Origin: Planctomycetota bacterium
GTDB lineage: Bacteria; Planctomycetota; UBA11346
Length of the DNA: 46,447 nt
Reading direction: 5' to 3'
NCBI GenBank assembly: GCA_028280785.1
Contig: JANQLF010000083.1
Coordinates: forward strand, 1 to 46,447
Shown here: positions 18,808 to 26,709 of the stretch, one piece after another
Numbering within the stretch: position 1 is the stretch's first letter
How the letters are laid out: each line of letters opens with the position of its first letter
Translations under genes and position numbers: made by a program
The notes under the pieces: model-generated
Databases searched by the model: none
Told to the model about the DNA's origin: nothing
What the model saw: only the letters and a program-made list of their open reading frames with translations

Positions 18808-19875
18808 ATGACCGAATTATTACGAGCTGCAGTTATCGGTGGCGGCGTAGGTGGTTATTTATCTATGAATGGATTGGCTGCCAGCGAACATTATCAACTC
18901 GTTGCGGCCTGCGATTTACGCCCAGAAGTGTGTAAAAGAATCGAAGCTGATTTTCTGGGGATCAAGGCATTTACTTCATCTGAAGCATTGTTGGCCGAGA
19001 TGAATATTGATGTGATTTGTGTTTCAACATTCCCGCCATCGCACTTACCGATGTGTCTCGATGCATTGAAGCTGCCACTCAAGGGTTTGCTCATGGAGAA
19101 GCCTTTGGCTGATACCTATGCGGCGGGTCTTGAAATAATGAACGCGATAAAAGCTAAAAATCTACCAGTAGTAGTGCCGCACGGTTTGCACCAGAAACCG
19201 CATGCCCAGGAAATATTGAAATTAGTACATGGTGGTGCGATTGGTGACCTTGAATTAGTTGAAATTGAATTCGGTCAATGGGATATCATTAATGCTGGTA
19301 TTCACTGGTATAATTTCTTTGTTTTGTTAACCGATAATGATCCATTGGATTTTGTGATGGGTAGCTGTGATACGAGTACGCAAACGTATCGCGATGGTAT
19401 GCAGGTTGAAACCATGGCTATCACCTACGCCCAAACCAAATCTGGTATTCGTTTGGTAGGTCAATCAGGTGATGAAGTTGCGGTCAAGGGCTATGATAAT
19501 ACGGATAAAGTTATATTTCGCGTCATTGGCTCAGAGGGCATGATTCATTTTTGGGGCTGGGAAAATTCATACAAATTATTCAATGCTGAATATCCAGCAG
19601 GTAAATTATTCGAACCAACACCTTTTGATGGTGAGCCACACCAATTACACTTAGACCATTTAGCCAACATGATTGCCAGCGGAGAACCTAATTATGCTCC
19701 GGCGGAATCCTCCTTAATGGCTTTGGAATTATGCGAAGCAGCTTATGTGTCGCATCGCAACCGTTGTCTGGTGCGCATGCCGTTGAATGAATTTAAAGCA
19801 CCTGAAGTAGATGCCTGGGACCCGGGTATTCCTTACGCAGCGTCAATGGGTGGACGTAATGGGCGTGAATTATGA
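18808..19875 (+). CDS. Gfo/Idh/MocA-family oxidoreductase
   Basis: This 355-residue protein has an N-terminal Rossmann fold (AAVIGGGVGGY, then VAACDLRPE) that binds NAD(P). The family lysine is present in LLMEKPLA (Lys98), followed by the alpha/beta substrate domain with PHGLHQKPHAQEILKLV. These enzymes oxidise or reduce sugars and cyclitols in the cytoplasm, typically the last steps of unusual sugar catabolism. It is followed by a second Gfo/Idh gene through an ATGA overlap. The substrate is not readable; uronate, inositol or aminosugar derivatives are all possible. Confidence 0.9.
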   Translation: MTELLRAAVIGGGVGGYLSMNGLAASEHYQLVAACDLRPEVCKRIEADFLGIKAFTSSEALLAEMNIDVICVSTFPPSHLPMCLDALKLPLKGLLMEKPLADTYAAGLEIMNAIKAKNLPVVVPHGLHQKPHAQEILKLVHGGAIGDLELVEIEFGQWDIINAGIHWYNFFVLLTDNDPLDFVMGSCDTSTQTYRDGMQVETMAITYAQTKSGIRLVGQSGDEVAVKGYDNTDKVIFRVIGSEGMIHFWGWENSYKLFNAEYPAGKLFEPTPFDGEPHQLHLDHLANMIASGEPNYAPAESSLMALELCEAAYVSHRNRCLVRMPLNEFKAPEVDAWDPGIPYAASMGGRNGREL

Positions 19876-20939
19876 TTAGTTTTGCAATTGTTGGTGCCGG
19901 GTGGCGTACGGATTTTTATTTACGTATTGCCCAGGCCTTGCCTGAGATCTTTAAAGTTGTAGCGGTGGTCGTGCGTAACAAAGATAAGCACCAAGACTTT
20001 GTCGACACCTGGCATGTTCCAGCGGTTTGCAGCATTGATGAATTATCAGCTTACAATGACATTGAATTTGTGGTGACGTCCTTGCCGTGGGCAGTTAATC
20101 CAGATGTGGTCAAGCAGTTGGCTGAAAAAGCCATACCCGTTTTAAGTGAAACTCCTCCGGCACCAGACTTAGCTGGACTTAATGAATTATATAAATTGGT
20201 AGAAGGTGGTGCGAAAATACAGGTTGCAGAGCAATTGAATTTTCAACCACATCACGCTGCGCGTTTGGAGGTGGCGCGTTCAGGTTTATTGGGCGACATT
20301 CAGCAAGCTCAGGTATCATGCTGTCATGGTTACCATGGTATCAGCATTATGCGTGCGCTATTGGGTAAATGTTTCGAATCCGTGACCATTAGTGCAAAAG
20401 AATTTCATTCACAGATTATTAATTCTCCTGGTCGTGATGGTGTGCCAGAAAAGGAAGCATTAGTCGATAGTCGTCAAGTGATCGCAACGTTCACTTATGA
20501 TGATGTGCTCGGTATATCCGATTTCTGTGATGATCAGTATTTCTCGTTTATTCGTGGGCAGCGCTTTTTAGTCCGTGGAACCCGAGGTGAAATTGTCGAT
20601 GACTCAATTACTTATCTGCAAGATCCTGCAACGCCCATTAAGCTTAATTTCCATCGGCATGACGCAGGCCACAATGGTAATTTGGAAGGTTATTATCATA
20701 AAGGCATTCAGGCAGGTGAGAACTGGTATTATAAAAATCCATTTCCTGGTGCGTGCTTTAGTGATGAGGAAATTGCCATTGCCACGGCACTTCAAGGCAT
20801 GCACGCTTACCTCCAAGGTGGTCCCGAGGTTTATTCGCTAGCAGAAGCCTGTCAGGATCACTATTTGACTTTACTCTGTCAGGAGTCTATTGAGGCGGGT
20901 GGGGAAGTCCGTAGTGTAGCGCAATCCTGGAGTACGTAA
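19872..20939 (+). CDS. Gfo/Idh/MocA-family protein lacking the EKP lysine
   Basis: This second 355-residue Gfo/Idh protein has the Rossmann motif FAIVGAGWRTDFYLRIA. The usual EKP motif reads VLSETPPAP, so the family lysine is replaced by Thr94. His residues in FQPHHAARLEV and the QVSCCHGYHGISIM segment occupy the substrate face. It may be a dehydrogenase with altered chemistry, or a non-catalytic partner of the first copy. Its start overlaps that gene's stop, so the two proteins are made together at similar levels. Sequence identity between the copies is low by eye, so this is not a recent duplication. Confidence 0.85.
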   Translation: MISFAIVGAGWRTDFYLRIAQALPEIFKVVAVVVRNKDKHQDFVDTWHVPAVCSIDELSAYNDIEFVVTSLPWAVNPDVVKQLAEKAIPVLSETPPAPDLAGLNELYKLVEGGAKIQVAEQLNFQPHHAARLEVARSGLLGDIQQAQVSCCHGYHGISIMRALLGKCFESVTISAKEFHSQIINSPGRDGVPEKEALVDSRQVIATFTYDDVLGISDFCDDQYFSFIRGQRFLVRGTRGEIVDDSITYLQDPATPIKLNFHRHDAGHNGNLEGYYHKGIQAGENWYYKNPFPGACFSDEEIAIATALQGMHAYLQGGPEVYSLAEACQDHYLTLLCQESIEAGGEVRSVAQSWST

Positions 20940-20940
20940 G

Positions 20941-21714
20941 TTGAACGATATTAAATTACATGAATGGGAACGAGGTATACGTTTTGAATCGCGTACCAAT
21001 TCAGAATTGTTTGCTTTTCTTTGGTTCTACGAGTGGCATCTCTTTGATGCGGTATGCAAGGGTGAGCATACGCGCGGTGACCATAAATGGAATTGGGATT
21101 TTAACACTGAGGGCACACAAGCCCGTATGGATGCAGATTGTATGTCTATGGACGTGCAAACGAACACACATGGTGCCGATCTTGCGTTAACTGTTCACAA
21201 TAAGACGGATTATGATTGGCCAGAGATAGCAGCAATTATTCCGTGCTTTAATCCAGGGGATCCATTAACACCAGAATTACGTAATGCATTGTTTTTAGAT
21301 GAAGGGCATGTGCATACCTATTTTCGTGGTGAGAATGGATTGATGCCCATCAAAGGAGCGGTACCACGTGAAATTCACTTTAATCACCAGTGTAAAAATA
21401 ATGTTATGGCGTGGGATAAAGAAAATGCAGATGGTTCTTTCGTGTTTGACAGTAAATGGCCGACTTCAAACCGCGATGCCTATGCTGGTGTCATGATTCG
21501 TGAGAGCAGTAACCGCCACTATGTTATGGGCATTGCCTGGGAGTCATTTTTATCCGCACAGGGCCATAATCCTTGGAATTGTATGCATTTGTCGATTAAG
21601 GTTGGTCCCTTAGCACAAGGAGCATCAAAGACCATTCACGGTAAGGTTTACTTGTTTGCAGGCGACAAAGACGCATGTCTGTCAGCATTCGATGAAGACT
21701 TTCAGGCCATGTAA
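20941..21714 (+). CDS. Conserved-looking protein of unknown function
   Basis: This 257-residue protein was not recognised. It has no signal peptide or membrane helix. It is rich in Trp, His and Asp (LWFYEWHLFDAVC, HKWNWDF, DYDWPEIAAIIPCFNPGD) and looks all-beta, ending in a strand GKVYLFAGDKDACL. The start is TTG, one base after the preceding stop, with GGAG about 9 bases upstream; no closer in-frame ATG keeps the N-terminal strand. It is the last gene of the exbB operon, straight after two Gfo/Idh genes, which suggests a cytosolic role in handling the same sugar, for example as a mutarotase-like or lyase-like sandwich. That is a guess from context. Confidence 0.7.
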   Translation: MNDIKLHEWERGIRFESRTNSELFAFLWFYEWHLFDAVCKGEHTRGDHKWNWDFNTEGTQARMDADCMSMDVQTNTHGADLALTVHNKTDYDWPEIAAIIPCFNPGDPLTPELRNALFLDEGHVHTYFRGENGLMPIKGAVPREIHFNHQCKNNVMAWDKENADGSFVFDSKWPTSNRDAYAGVMIRESSNRHYVMGIAWESFLSAQGHNPWNCMHLSIKVGPLAQGASKTIHGKVYLFAGDKDACLSAFDEDFQAM

Positions 21715-21734
21715 TAATACGCATTTTTCAATAA

Positions 21735-21746
21735 AATACATGTATT
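21735..21746. repeat. 12-bp perfect palindrome before GH32 gene
   Basis: AATACATGTATT is a perfect palindrome 20 bases after the end of the exbB operon. Seven bases further, TGTTTTACT (21753-21761) matches part of the operator core found before exbB, but the second half of the dyad is not kept. The gap 21715-21866 otherwise holds no gene. Operator or weak terminator roles are both possible. Confidence 0.35.
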
Positions 21747-21866
21747 CATTGGTGTTTTACTAACAAACTTAGGTTTAAGATCACATTAGGACATGTTTGT
21801 AGACCCTACAATCATGGTCGTTGAATCCATGCTGTTATACTGAGGCATACAACGAAAGGTGTGAAC

Positions 21867-23282
21867 ATGAGCAATCCCTACGAGCCGCAGGTGCATTTTC
21901 TTCCCGAAACCGGTTGGATGAATGATCCAAATGGCCTGGTGTATTTTCAAAATACTTGGCATTTATTTTATCAGTATTATGAGCCAAGTCAGGTAGATGG
22001 TTTACAGTGGGGACATGCTACTAGTGATGATTTATTGCATTGGCAGCATTTACCACCAGCCATTATCCCAGATGAGCTTGGGGATATATATTCGGGCAGT
22101 GCTGTCGTAGATCATAACGACACCAGCGGTTTTTTTGGTGGTGATGCAGGTATGGTATGTATTTTTACCTATAACAAAAAAGAAGAAGGGGGCCGACAGT
22201 CGCAAGGCATAGCCTATAGCAAAGACGGTATCAATTTTACTGTCTATGATGGTAATCCGGTTATTCCTCAACTGCGTTATCTTGATGGTCATCCCGATGA
22301 TAGGCATTTTCGTGATCCAAAAGTTTTTTGGCATGAGCCAACACAAAAATGGATAATGATCGTGGCTGGTGGAACGGTTCGTTTTTTCTCATCTTCTAAT
22401 TTAATTGATTGGGAATTTGAAAGTATTAATGAGGATATCCAAACTGAATGTCCTGATTTATTCGAATTAGCGGTCGATGATGATCCAGCGAATACAACAT
22501 GGTTACTTAGTTTATGCGGTCGCGGCTACATACTCGGTGATTTTGACGGCAAACACTTTACGCCAACAAGTGAACGGATTCCAATGACCTTTGGTCCCGA
22601 TTATTACGCATCGCAGTCGTGGTCAGATGCACCAGACGGACGTCGGATTATGATTACTTGGTTATTTACTTGGCACTACGACACCAGCCCGCATGAAGGC
22701 GGAATAAGAAATGCTTTTCCAACGGGTCACCAAGTAGGCAGCTGTATGAGTTTACCTTATGAACTAGGCCTGCGATCCACTGCTGATGGTCCACGATTGG
22801 TACAGTTACCTATTGATGAATCACAGGTCCTGCAAAAAGAAATAGCCAGTAGTGAACAACTGGAAGTGAATGATGTTCAGGAGATCGAAAATACAGGCCG
22901 TTCGTTTAACCTAGCATTTAACATAGACACGTGTTTGTCAGATACTTTTGAACTGTCGCTTAAGACAAATAATGAAGGAACGATTTCCTGTGGCTATGAC
23001 AGTGTGAAGAAAACAGTATTTATTGATCGCAGTGCCTGTGGTTTTGAATCGGTTAGTCATTTTGCTAAGTGTTTTGAATCTGAACCATTAGGTGATAATG
23101 ATAATCTGGATTTACTTATCGTTGTCGATAGCTGTAGTATTGAGTTGTTCGCACAAAATGGCCTAGTCCATTTGTCCACCTTCGCATTAATAGAGGAAGT
23201 ACCTCAAGCTGCCCTACATGGTTCAGCAACATTGAAAAACTATAGGTTATCGCTTAATGCGCTCTTGGTTGTTCAGGCATAA
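21867..23282 (+). CDS. Glycoside hydrolase family 32 (fructan/sucrose hydrolase)
   Basis: GH32 enzymes split beta-fructosyl bonds in sucrose, inulin or levan. The three acidic residues are visible: nucleophile Asp20 in GWMNDPNG, transition-state stabiliser Asp150 in HFRDP, and acid/base Glu194 in TECPDL. A five-blade propeller is followed by a C-terminal beta-sandwich (about 330-471). There is no signal peptide, so it acts on imported oligosaccharides. I place the start at ATG 21867 because GAAAGG ends 7 bases before it; the GTG at 21861 is too close to that site. It stands 152 bases after the exbB operon and probably has its own promoter. Confidence 0.93.
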   Translation: MSNPYEPQVHFLPETGWMNDPNGLVYFQNTWHLFYQYYEPSQVDGLQWGHATSDDLLHWQHLPPAIIPDELGDIYSGSAVVDHNDTSGFFGGDAGMVCIFTYNKKEEGGRQSQGIAYSKDGINFTVYDGNPVIPQLRYLDGHPDDRHFRDPKVFWHEPTQKWIMIVAGGTVRFFSSSNLIDWEFESINEDIQTECPDLFELAVDDDPANTTWLLSLCGRGYILGDFDGKHFTPTSERIPMTFGPDYYASQSWSDAPDGRRIMITWLFTWHYDTSPHEGGIRNAFPTGHQVGSCMSLPYELGLRSTADGPRLVQLPIDESQVLQKEIASSEQLEVNDVQEIENTGRSFNLAFNIDTCLSDTFELSLKTNNEGTISCGYDSVKKTVFIDRSACGFESVSHFAKCFESEPLGDNDNLDLLIVVDSCSIELFAQNGLVHLSTFALIEEVPQAALHGSATLKNYRLSLNALLVVQA

Positions 23283-23339
23283 TAAATAGTAAAAATGGGG
23301 CTTGAGTTGCTCGTTTGCTAACTGCTGTTACAAACGGTG

Positions 23340-24107
23340 ATGCCCTATACCTGGGAACAAATTGCCTTAACAGCTGTGGTTCTATTTCTCGGCGGTCTGC
23401 TGCAAAGCACTGTTGGTTTTGCCTATGGTTTATTTGCTATTCCATTAATTTTATGGTTGCAGATTCCTATTGAACAGGTTCTGGCTATTGTCTTGTTCTC
23501 TACCTTTGTCCAAGGTTTAGTAGGTATTCGCACATTAAAAGAACCACTACCATGGCGACAGGCCATTACCGCCAGTATTATTCGAATTAGTTTTGTCGTC
23601 GTCGGTGTCCTCTTATTAGAGTATATCGTAAACTTTGATAAAACCTTCATGCAATTAATTATGGGCATTGTGTTAATTGTTTCGGTGCTTTTTTTGTGGT
23701 CCTTGCCTGAACGCAAATCTGATCATGTTCAATTTGGCCTTTTTTATAGCGCAATAACACCGGTGAGTGGTCTCATTGGTGGCATGGTCGGTATGGGCGG
23801 TCCACCGATGTTACTTTGGGCACTTTCACAACCGTGGGAACAACGACGGATTCGTGCTTTCTTATTTTTTATGTTTATGAGCGCTATCCCAGTGCAGATT
23901 CCAATCATTGCCTGGCGCTTTGGCAGTGAGGTCTGGTGGGGTGTTTTGTTGGCGATCGTATGTCTGCCTGCGATCTTTATTGGTTCAAAGGTTGGAATAG
24001 GCATCGGTAACAAATTGAATCGTGATCAGTTAAAAATCTGCGCCTATATCATTTTGTTGATCTTGGGTGCTCGTTCGGTGTACAACTATCTCAGTATAGC
24101 CGCATAA
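23340..24107 (+). CDS. TauE/SafE-family membrane permease
   Basis: This roughly 255-residue integral membrane protein has about eight helices. Its two-repeat pattern is typical of TauE/SafE: GGLLQSTVGFAYGLFAIPL near the N-terminus and SGLIGGMVGMGGPPMLLWAL in the middle. Family members move sulfite, sulfonates or other small anions across the inner membrane. It is isolated by 57 bases from GH32 and by 139 from the Lrp gene. With a sulfatase nearby, a sulfur-anion role is attractive but unproven. A GTG directly before the ATG (23337) is an equally possible start; no good Shine-Dalgarno distinguishes them. Confidence 0.85.
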   Translation: MPYTWEQIALTAVVLFLGGLLQSTVGFAYGLFAIPLILWLQIPIEQVLAIVLFSTFVQGLVGIRTLKEPLPWRQAITASIIRISFVVVGVLLLEYIVNFDKTFMQLIMGIVLIVSVLFLWSLPERKSDHVQFGLFYSAITPVSGLIGGMVGMGGPPMLLWALSQPWEQRRIRAFLFFMFMSAIPVQIPIIAWRFGSEVWWGVLLAIVCLPAIFIGSKVGIGIGNKLNRDQLKICAYIILLILGARSVYNYLSIAA

Positions 24108-24116
24108 AATACGGCC

Positions 24117-24138
24117 TGCATTAGACTTATGCAATTTT
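24117..24138 (+). terminator. Weak terminator-like hairpin after the permease gene
   Basis: TGCAT and ATGCA pair around a 7-base loop and are followed by ATTTT. The stem is short, so termination is uncertain. Confidence 0.25.
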
Positions 24139-24139
24139 G

Positions 24140-24240
24140 ACAAAATTATATTCTGTTTAATTTTAAAATACAAAATTATATTCTGTTTATATATACTTAA
24201 CAGTATAAAATATTGTATATGTTGTTATATTCAGTATATT
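24140..24240 (+). promoter_or_regulatory. Three-copy AT-rich repeat upstream of the Lrp/AsnC gene (putative operator)
   Basis: A 20-base sequence beginning ACAAAATTATATTCTG occurs at 24140-24159 and again, unchanged, at 24170-24189. Its core TTATATTCTGTTTA appears a third time as TTATATTCAGTATA at 24225-24238. Copies start 30 and 49 bases apart. CAGTATA also recurs at 24201 and 24232. Lrp/AsnC proteins bind several AT-rich, phased sites and wrap DNA, so this is probably the site of autoregulation and control of the tyrosine operon. No clear Shine-Dalgarno precedes the ATG at 24247. Confidence 0.6.
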
Positions 24241-24246
24241 AAACGG

Positions 24247-24708
24247 ATGAATGATAAAGATGCAGCAATTCTTACGGCATTGGCGGCGAATAGCAAAATA
24301 ACCAATGCACAGTTGGCGAAAGACATCGGGCTTTCTGAGTCGGCAACCCTGGAACGGGTGCGGCGCCTAGAGCAGCAAGGGGTTATTCAGGGCTATAGTA
24401 TTTTAATCGACCCTGTGCACACCAATCGCACCCTCGAAGTCTATATGGCAATTACCTTGGAGAACCAAGGTATCAAAGATGTCGATGTTTTAATCAATAA
24501 AATTCAAGATTTGGATGAAATATTAAGCTGTGCCCAAGTTTTGGGGCGCTTTGATTTTATAGCGCATGCAGCAGTCAACGATACACAAGCTTTGCAGCAA
24601 TTAATTAATGAAAAATTAGTCGGACTGAAAAACATTCGTCGTGTCGAAACACTCACGGTGATCAATATGGTTAAGCGTCCGACACCACCAATTCCGTTGG
24701 AGCAGTAA
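24247..24708 (+). CDS. Lrp/AsnC-family transcriptional regulator
   Basis: This 153-residue protein has an N-terminal winged helix (residues about 5-55: AILTALAANSKITNAQLAKD, then SESATLERVRRLEQQGVIQGY). A C-terminal RAM/AsnC domain (about 65-145) senses amino acids. It is the first gene of the tyrosine/homogentisate operon and lies 10 bases before HPPD. It likely responds to tyrosine, phenylalanine or a pathway intermediate. The repeats just upstream suggest that it also controls its own promoter. Confidence 0.92.
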   Translation: MNDKDAAILTALAANSKITNAQLAKDIGLSESATLERVRRLEQQGVIQGYSILIDPVHTNRTLEVYMAITLENQGIKDVDVLINKIQDLDEILSCAQVLGRFDFIAHAAVNDTQALQQLINEKLVGLKNIRRVETLTVINMVKRPTPPIPLEQ

Positions 24709-24718
24709 GGAGCAAATC

Positions 24719-25795
24719 ATGACCACAACAGAAAATCCCCTCGGTATTAAACGTTTTGATCACGTCGAATTTTATGTCGACGATGCTGAAAAGTGGGCGA
24801 ATTATCATGTGGAAAAATTTGGTTTATATAAACGCGCCTATGGCAATAAGAGCACTGGCTTAGAAGGTCGTTATGCGATATTGTGTGGCCAAGGTCGTGT
24901 GAATTTATTATTTGTCGAAGCGCAGGGTGACAGCGAAGAGGCCGAGGCGATACGCGCGCATGTCGGCAAGCATGGCTGTGGGGTTAAAGATATCGCCTTT
25001 CGCGTTAAGGATGCAGCAGTCGCCATTAAACATTGTCAAGACATGGGCTGTGATGTCGTGCGGCCCTTGGATGAGCATGAAGTATTCAAGGGGGCCAGCA
25101 TCGCTGTCTATGGTGATACGACGCACACTTTTATTGAACGTAAGCAACATGACACCTTTGCCCCTGGCTATGTAAATTTGGCTGTAGGTATAGAAGATAG
25201 TGAGATTGTATTTAACCGTATTGATCACATTGTTGCTAATGTCGAAAATATGCAGGAATGGGTGGATTTTTATGCTCGAGTCTTTGGCTTAAATCAAAAA
25301 GGATTTTTCGATATTCAAACCGGACGTAGTTCACTGTTAAGTAAGGTGGTTGGCGATGATGACTTTATCAAAATGCCAATTAATGAGCCGAGCTCGAAGA
25401 ATTCACAGATACAGGAATTTCTCGATATTTATGAGGGACCAGGCGTCCAACATATTGCCTTAATGACTTCCGATATTGTAGCTTCTATTGGTGAAATGCG
25501 TCGCCAAGAAGTGGAATTTTTATATGTCCCAGACAATTATTATGATGCTGTTCCTGGACGCTGCGGCGAGATTCACGAAAACCTTGATGAGTTACGCCGC
25601 TTAAACATTTTAGTTGATCGTGATCGCGAAGATGGTTATCTCTTGCAGTTATTTACCAAACCAATTTTCGAGCGACCAACGTTTTTCTATGAAATCATTC
25701 AGCGTCGCGGTAATTCCGAAGGCTTTGGCGAGGGCAACTTCCAGGCTTTGTTCGAATCAATTGAACGCGAGCAAGAAATACGGGGCACCCTGTGA
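24719..25795 (+). CDS. hppD: 4-Hydroxyphenylpyruvate dioxygenase
   Basis: This 358-residue enzyme converts 4-hydroxyphenylpyruvate to homogentisate with O2 and Fe(II). Two vicinal-oxygen-chelate halves are present (residues about 10-150 and 165-330). The iron ligands are His170 (RIDHIVANV), His245 (GVQHIALM) and Glu325 (FFYEIIQRRG), at spacings normal for HPPD. The C-terminal helix GFGEGNFQALFESIE gates the site as in HPPD. AAGGAG sits 6 bases before the ATG. The related hydroxymandelate synthase is less likely because homogentisate dioxygenase follows in the same operon. Confidence 0.95.
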   Translation: MTTTENPLGIKRFDHVEFYVDDAEKWANYHVEKFGLYKRAYGNKSTGLEGRYAILCGQGRVNLLFVEAQGDSEEAEAIRAHVGKHGCGVKDIAFRVKDAAVAIKHCQDMGCDVVRPLDEHEVFKGASIAVYGDTTHTFIERKQHDTFAPGYVNLAVGIEDSEIVFNRIDHIVANVENMQEWVDFYARVFGLNQKGFFDIQTGRSSLLSKVVGDDDFIKMPINEPSSKNSQIQEFLDIYEGPGVQHIALMTSDIVASIGEMRRQEVEFLYVPDNYYDAVPGRCGEIHENLDELRRLNILVDRDREDGYLLQLFTKPIFERPTFFYEIIQRRGNSEGFGEGNFQALFESIEREQEIRGTL

Positions 25796-26709
25796 AAATA
25801 GCACGTGTTTTAATCAGTGGTGAATTGCGTGTAGTCTTTGAGCACAGCGATGGCCAATGGTATGATGCAACGCAGTTACTGCCCGATGCGGTCAATTATG
25901 TTCAAAATTGGGATAGTAATCTACGTGCTTTGCAGGAATTTGATGCAAGTGCACAAGTCGCGCTTGATTTAAGTGATGTAATCTATGCACCACCATTTCA
26001 AGCCACGACTTTTCGCGATTTTTATGCTTTTGAAGATCATGTCAAAACTTGTCGAGCAAAACGTGGTGTAGAAATGAATCCGGATTGGTATGAGATTCCG
26101 GTGTTTTATTTTTCCAATCCTTTCTCCATTATTGGGCACGATGCTGAAGTCTATGCGCCAGCAGGATCACAAGAATTAGATTTTGAACTAGAATTAGGCA
26201 TCGTTATTGGTGAAGCTGGCCGTGATATCAGAGCCGAAGATGCCTGGAATCACGTCGCCGGTTTTACCATCATTAACGATTTAAGTGCTCGCGATTTACA
26301 ACGTAAAGAAATGTCGCTGCAATTAGGCCCAGCAAAAGGTAAGGATTTTGCCACAGCGGTAGGCCCCTGTTTGGTGAGTCTTGATGAGCTGCGTGGTCAC
26401 ATTAGCGCTGATGGAAAAATTGATTTAGCCATGCGTGCCGAATTAAATGGTATGGAAATTTCCAGTGGTAATGCCAAAACCATGTATCATAGCTGGCCGC
26501 AATTAATAGAACATGCCTCGCGCGATGTTGATCTGCAGCCTGGTGATTTAATTGGTAGTGGGACCGTTGGCACGGGCTGTATTTTAGAGTTAGGTGCTGA
26601 AAATGTAGGATCTTACCTGCAGCCTGGTGATCGTATTGAATTATGTATCGATGGTATTGGTTCGTTGAACAGTATTGTTACAGAAAGGCCAGATCATGCC
26701 CGCGTATAA
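25792..26709 (+). CDS. Fumarylacetoacetate hydrolase-family protein
   Basis: This 305-residue protein starts at a GTG that overlaps the hppD stop (GTGA). The FAH fold is clear: FRDFYAFEDHV, the metal-binding acidic run ELDFELELGIVIG, then GFTIINDLSARDLQ and the core GKDFATAVGPCLV. GSGTVGTGC precedes the C-terminal GDRIEL. In this operon it most likely cleaves fumarylacetoacetate to fumarate and acetoacetate, or possibly maleylacetoacetate directly, since no isomerase gene is present. Lengths near 300-340 are typical of this short bacterial type. Confidence 0.9.
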   Translation: MKIARVLISGELRVVFEHSDGQWYDATQLLPDAVNYVQNWDSNLRALQEFDASAQVALDLSDVIYAPPFQATTFRDFYAFEDHVKTCRAKRGVEMNPDWYEIPVFYFSNPFSIIGHDAEVYAPAGSQELDFELELGIVIGEAGRDIRAEDAWNHVAGFTIINDLSARDLQRKEMSLQLGPAKGKDFATAVGPCLVSLDELRGHISADGKIDLAMRAELNGMEISSGNAKTMYHSWPQLIEHASRDVDLQPGDLIGSGTVGTGCILELGAENVGSYLQPGDRIELCIDGIGSLNSIVTERPDHARV

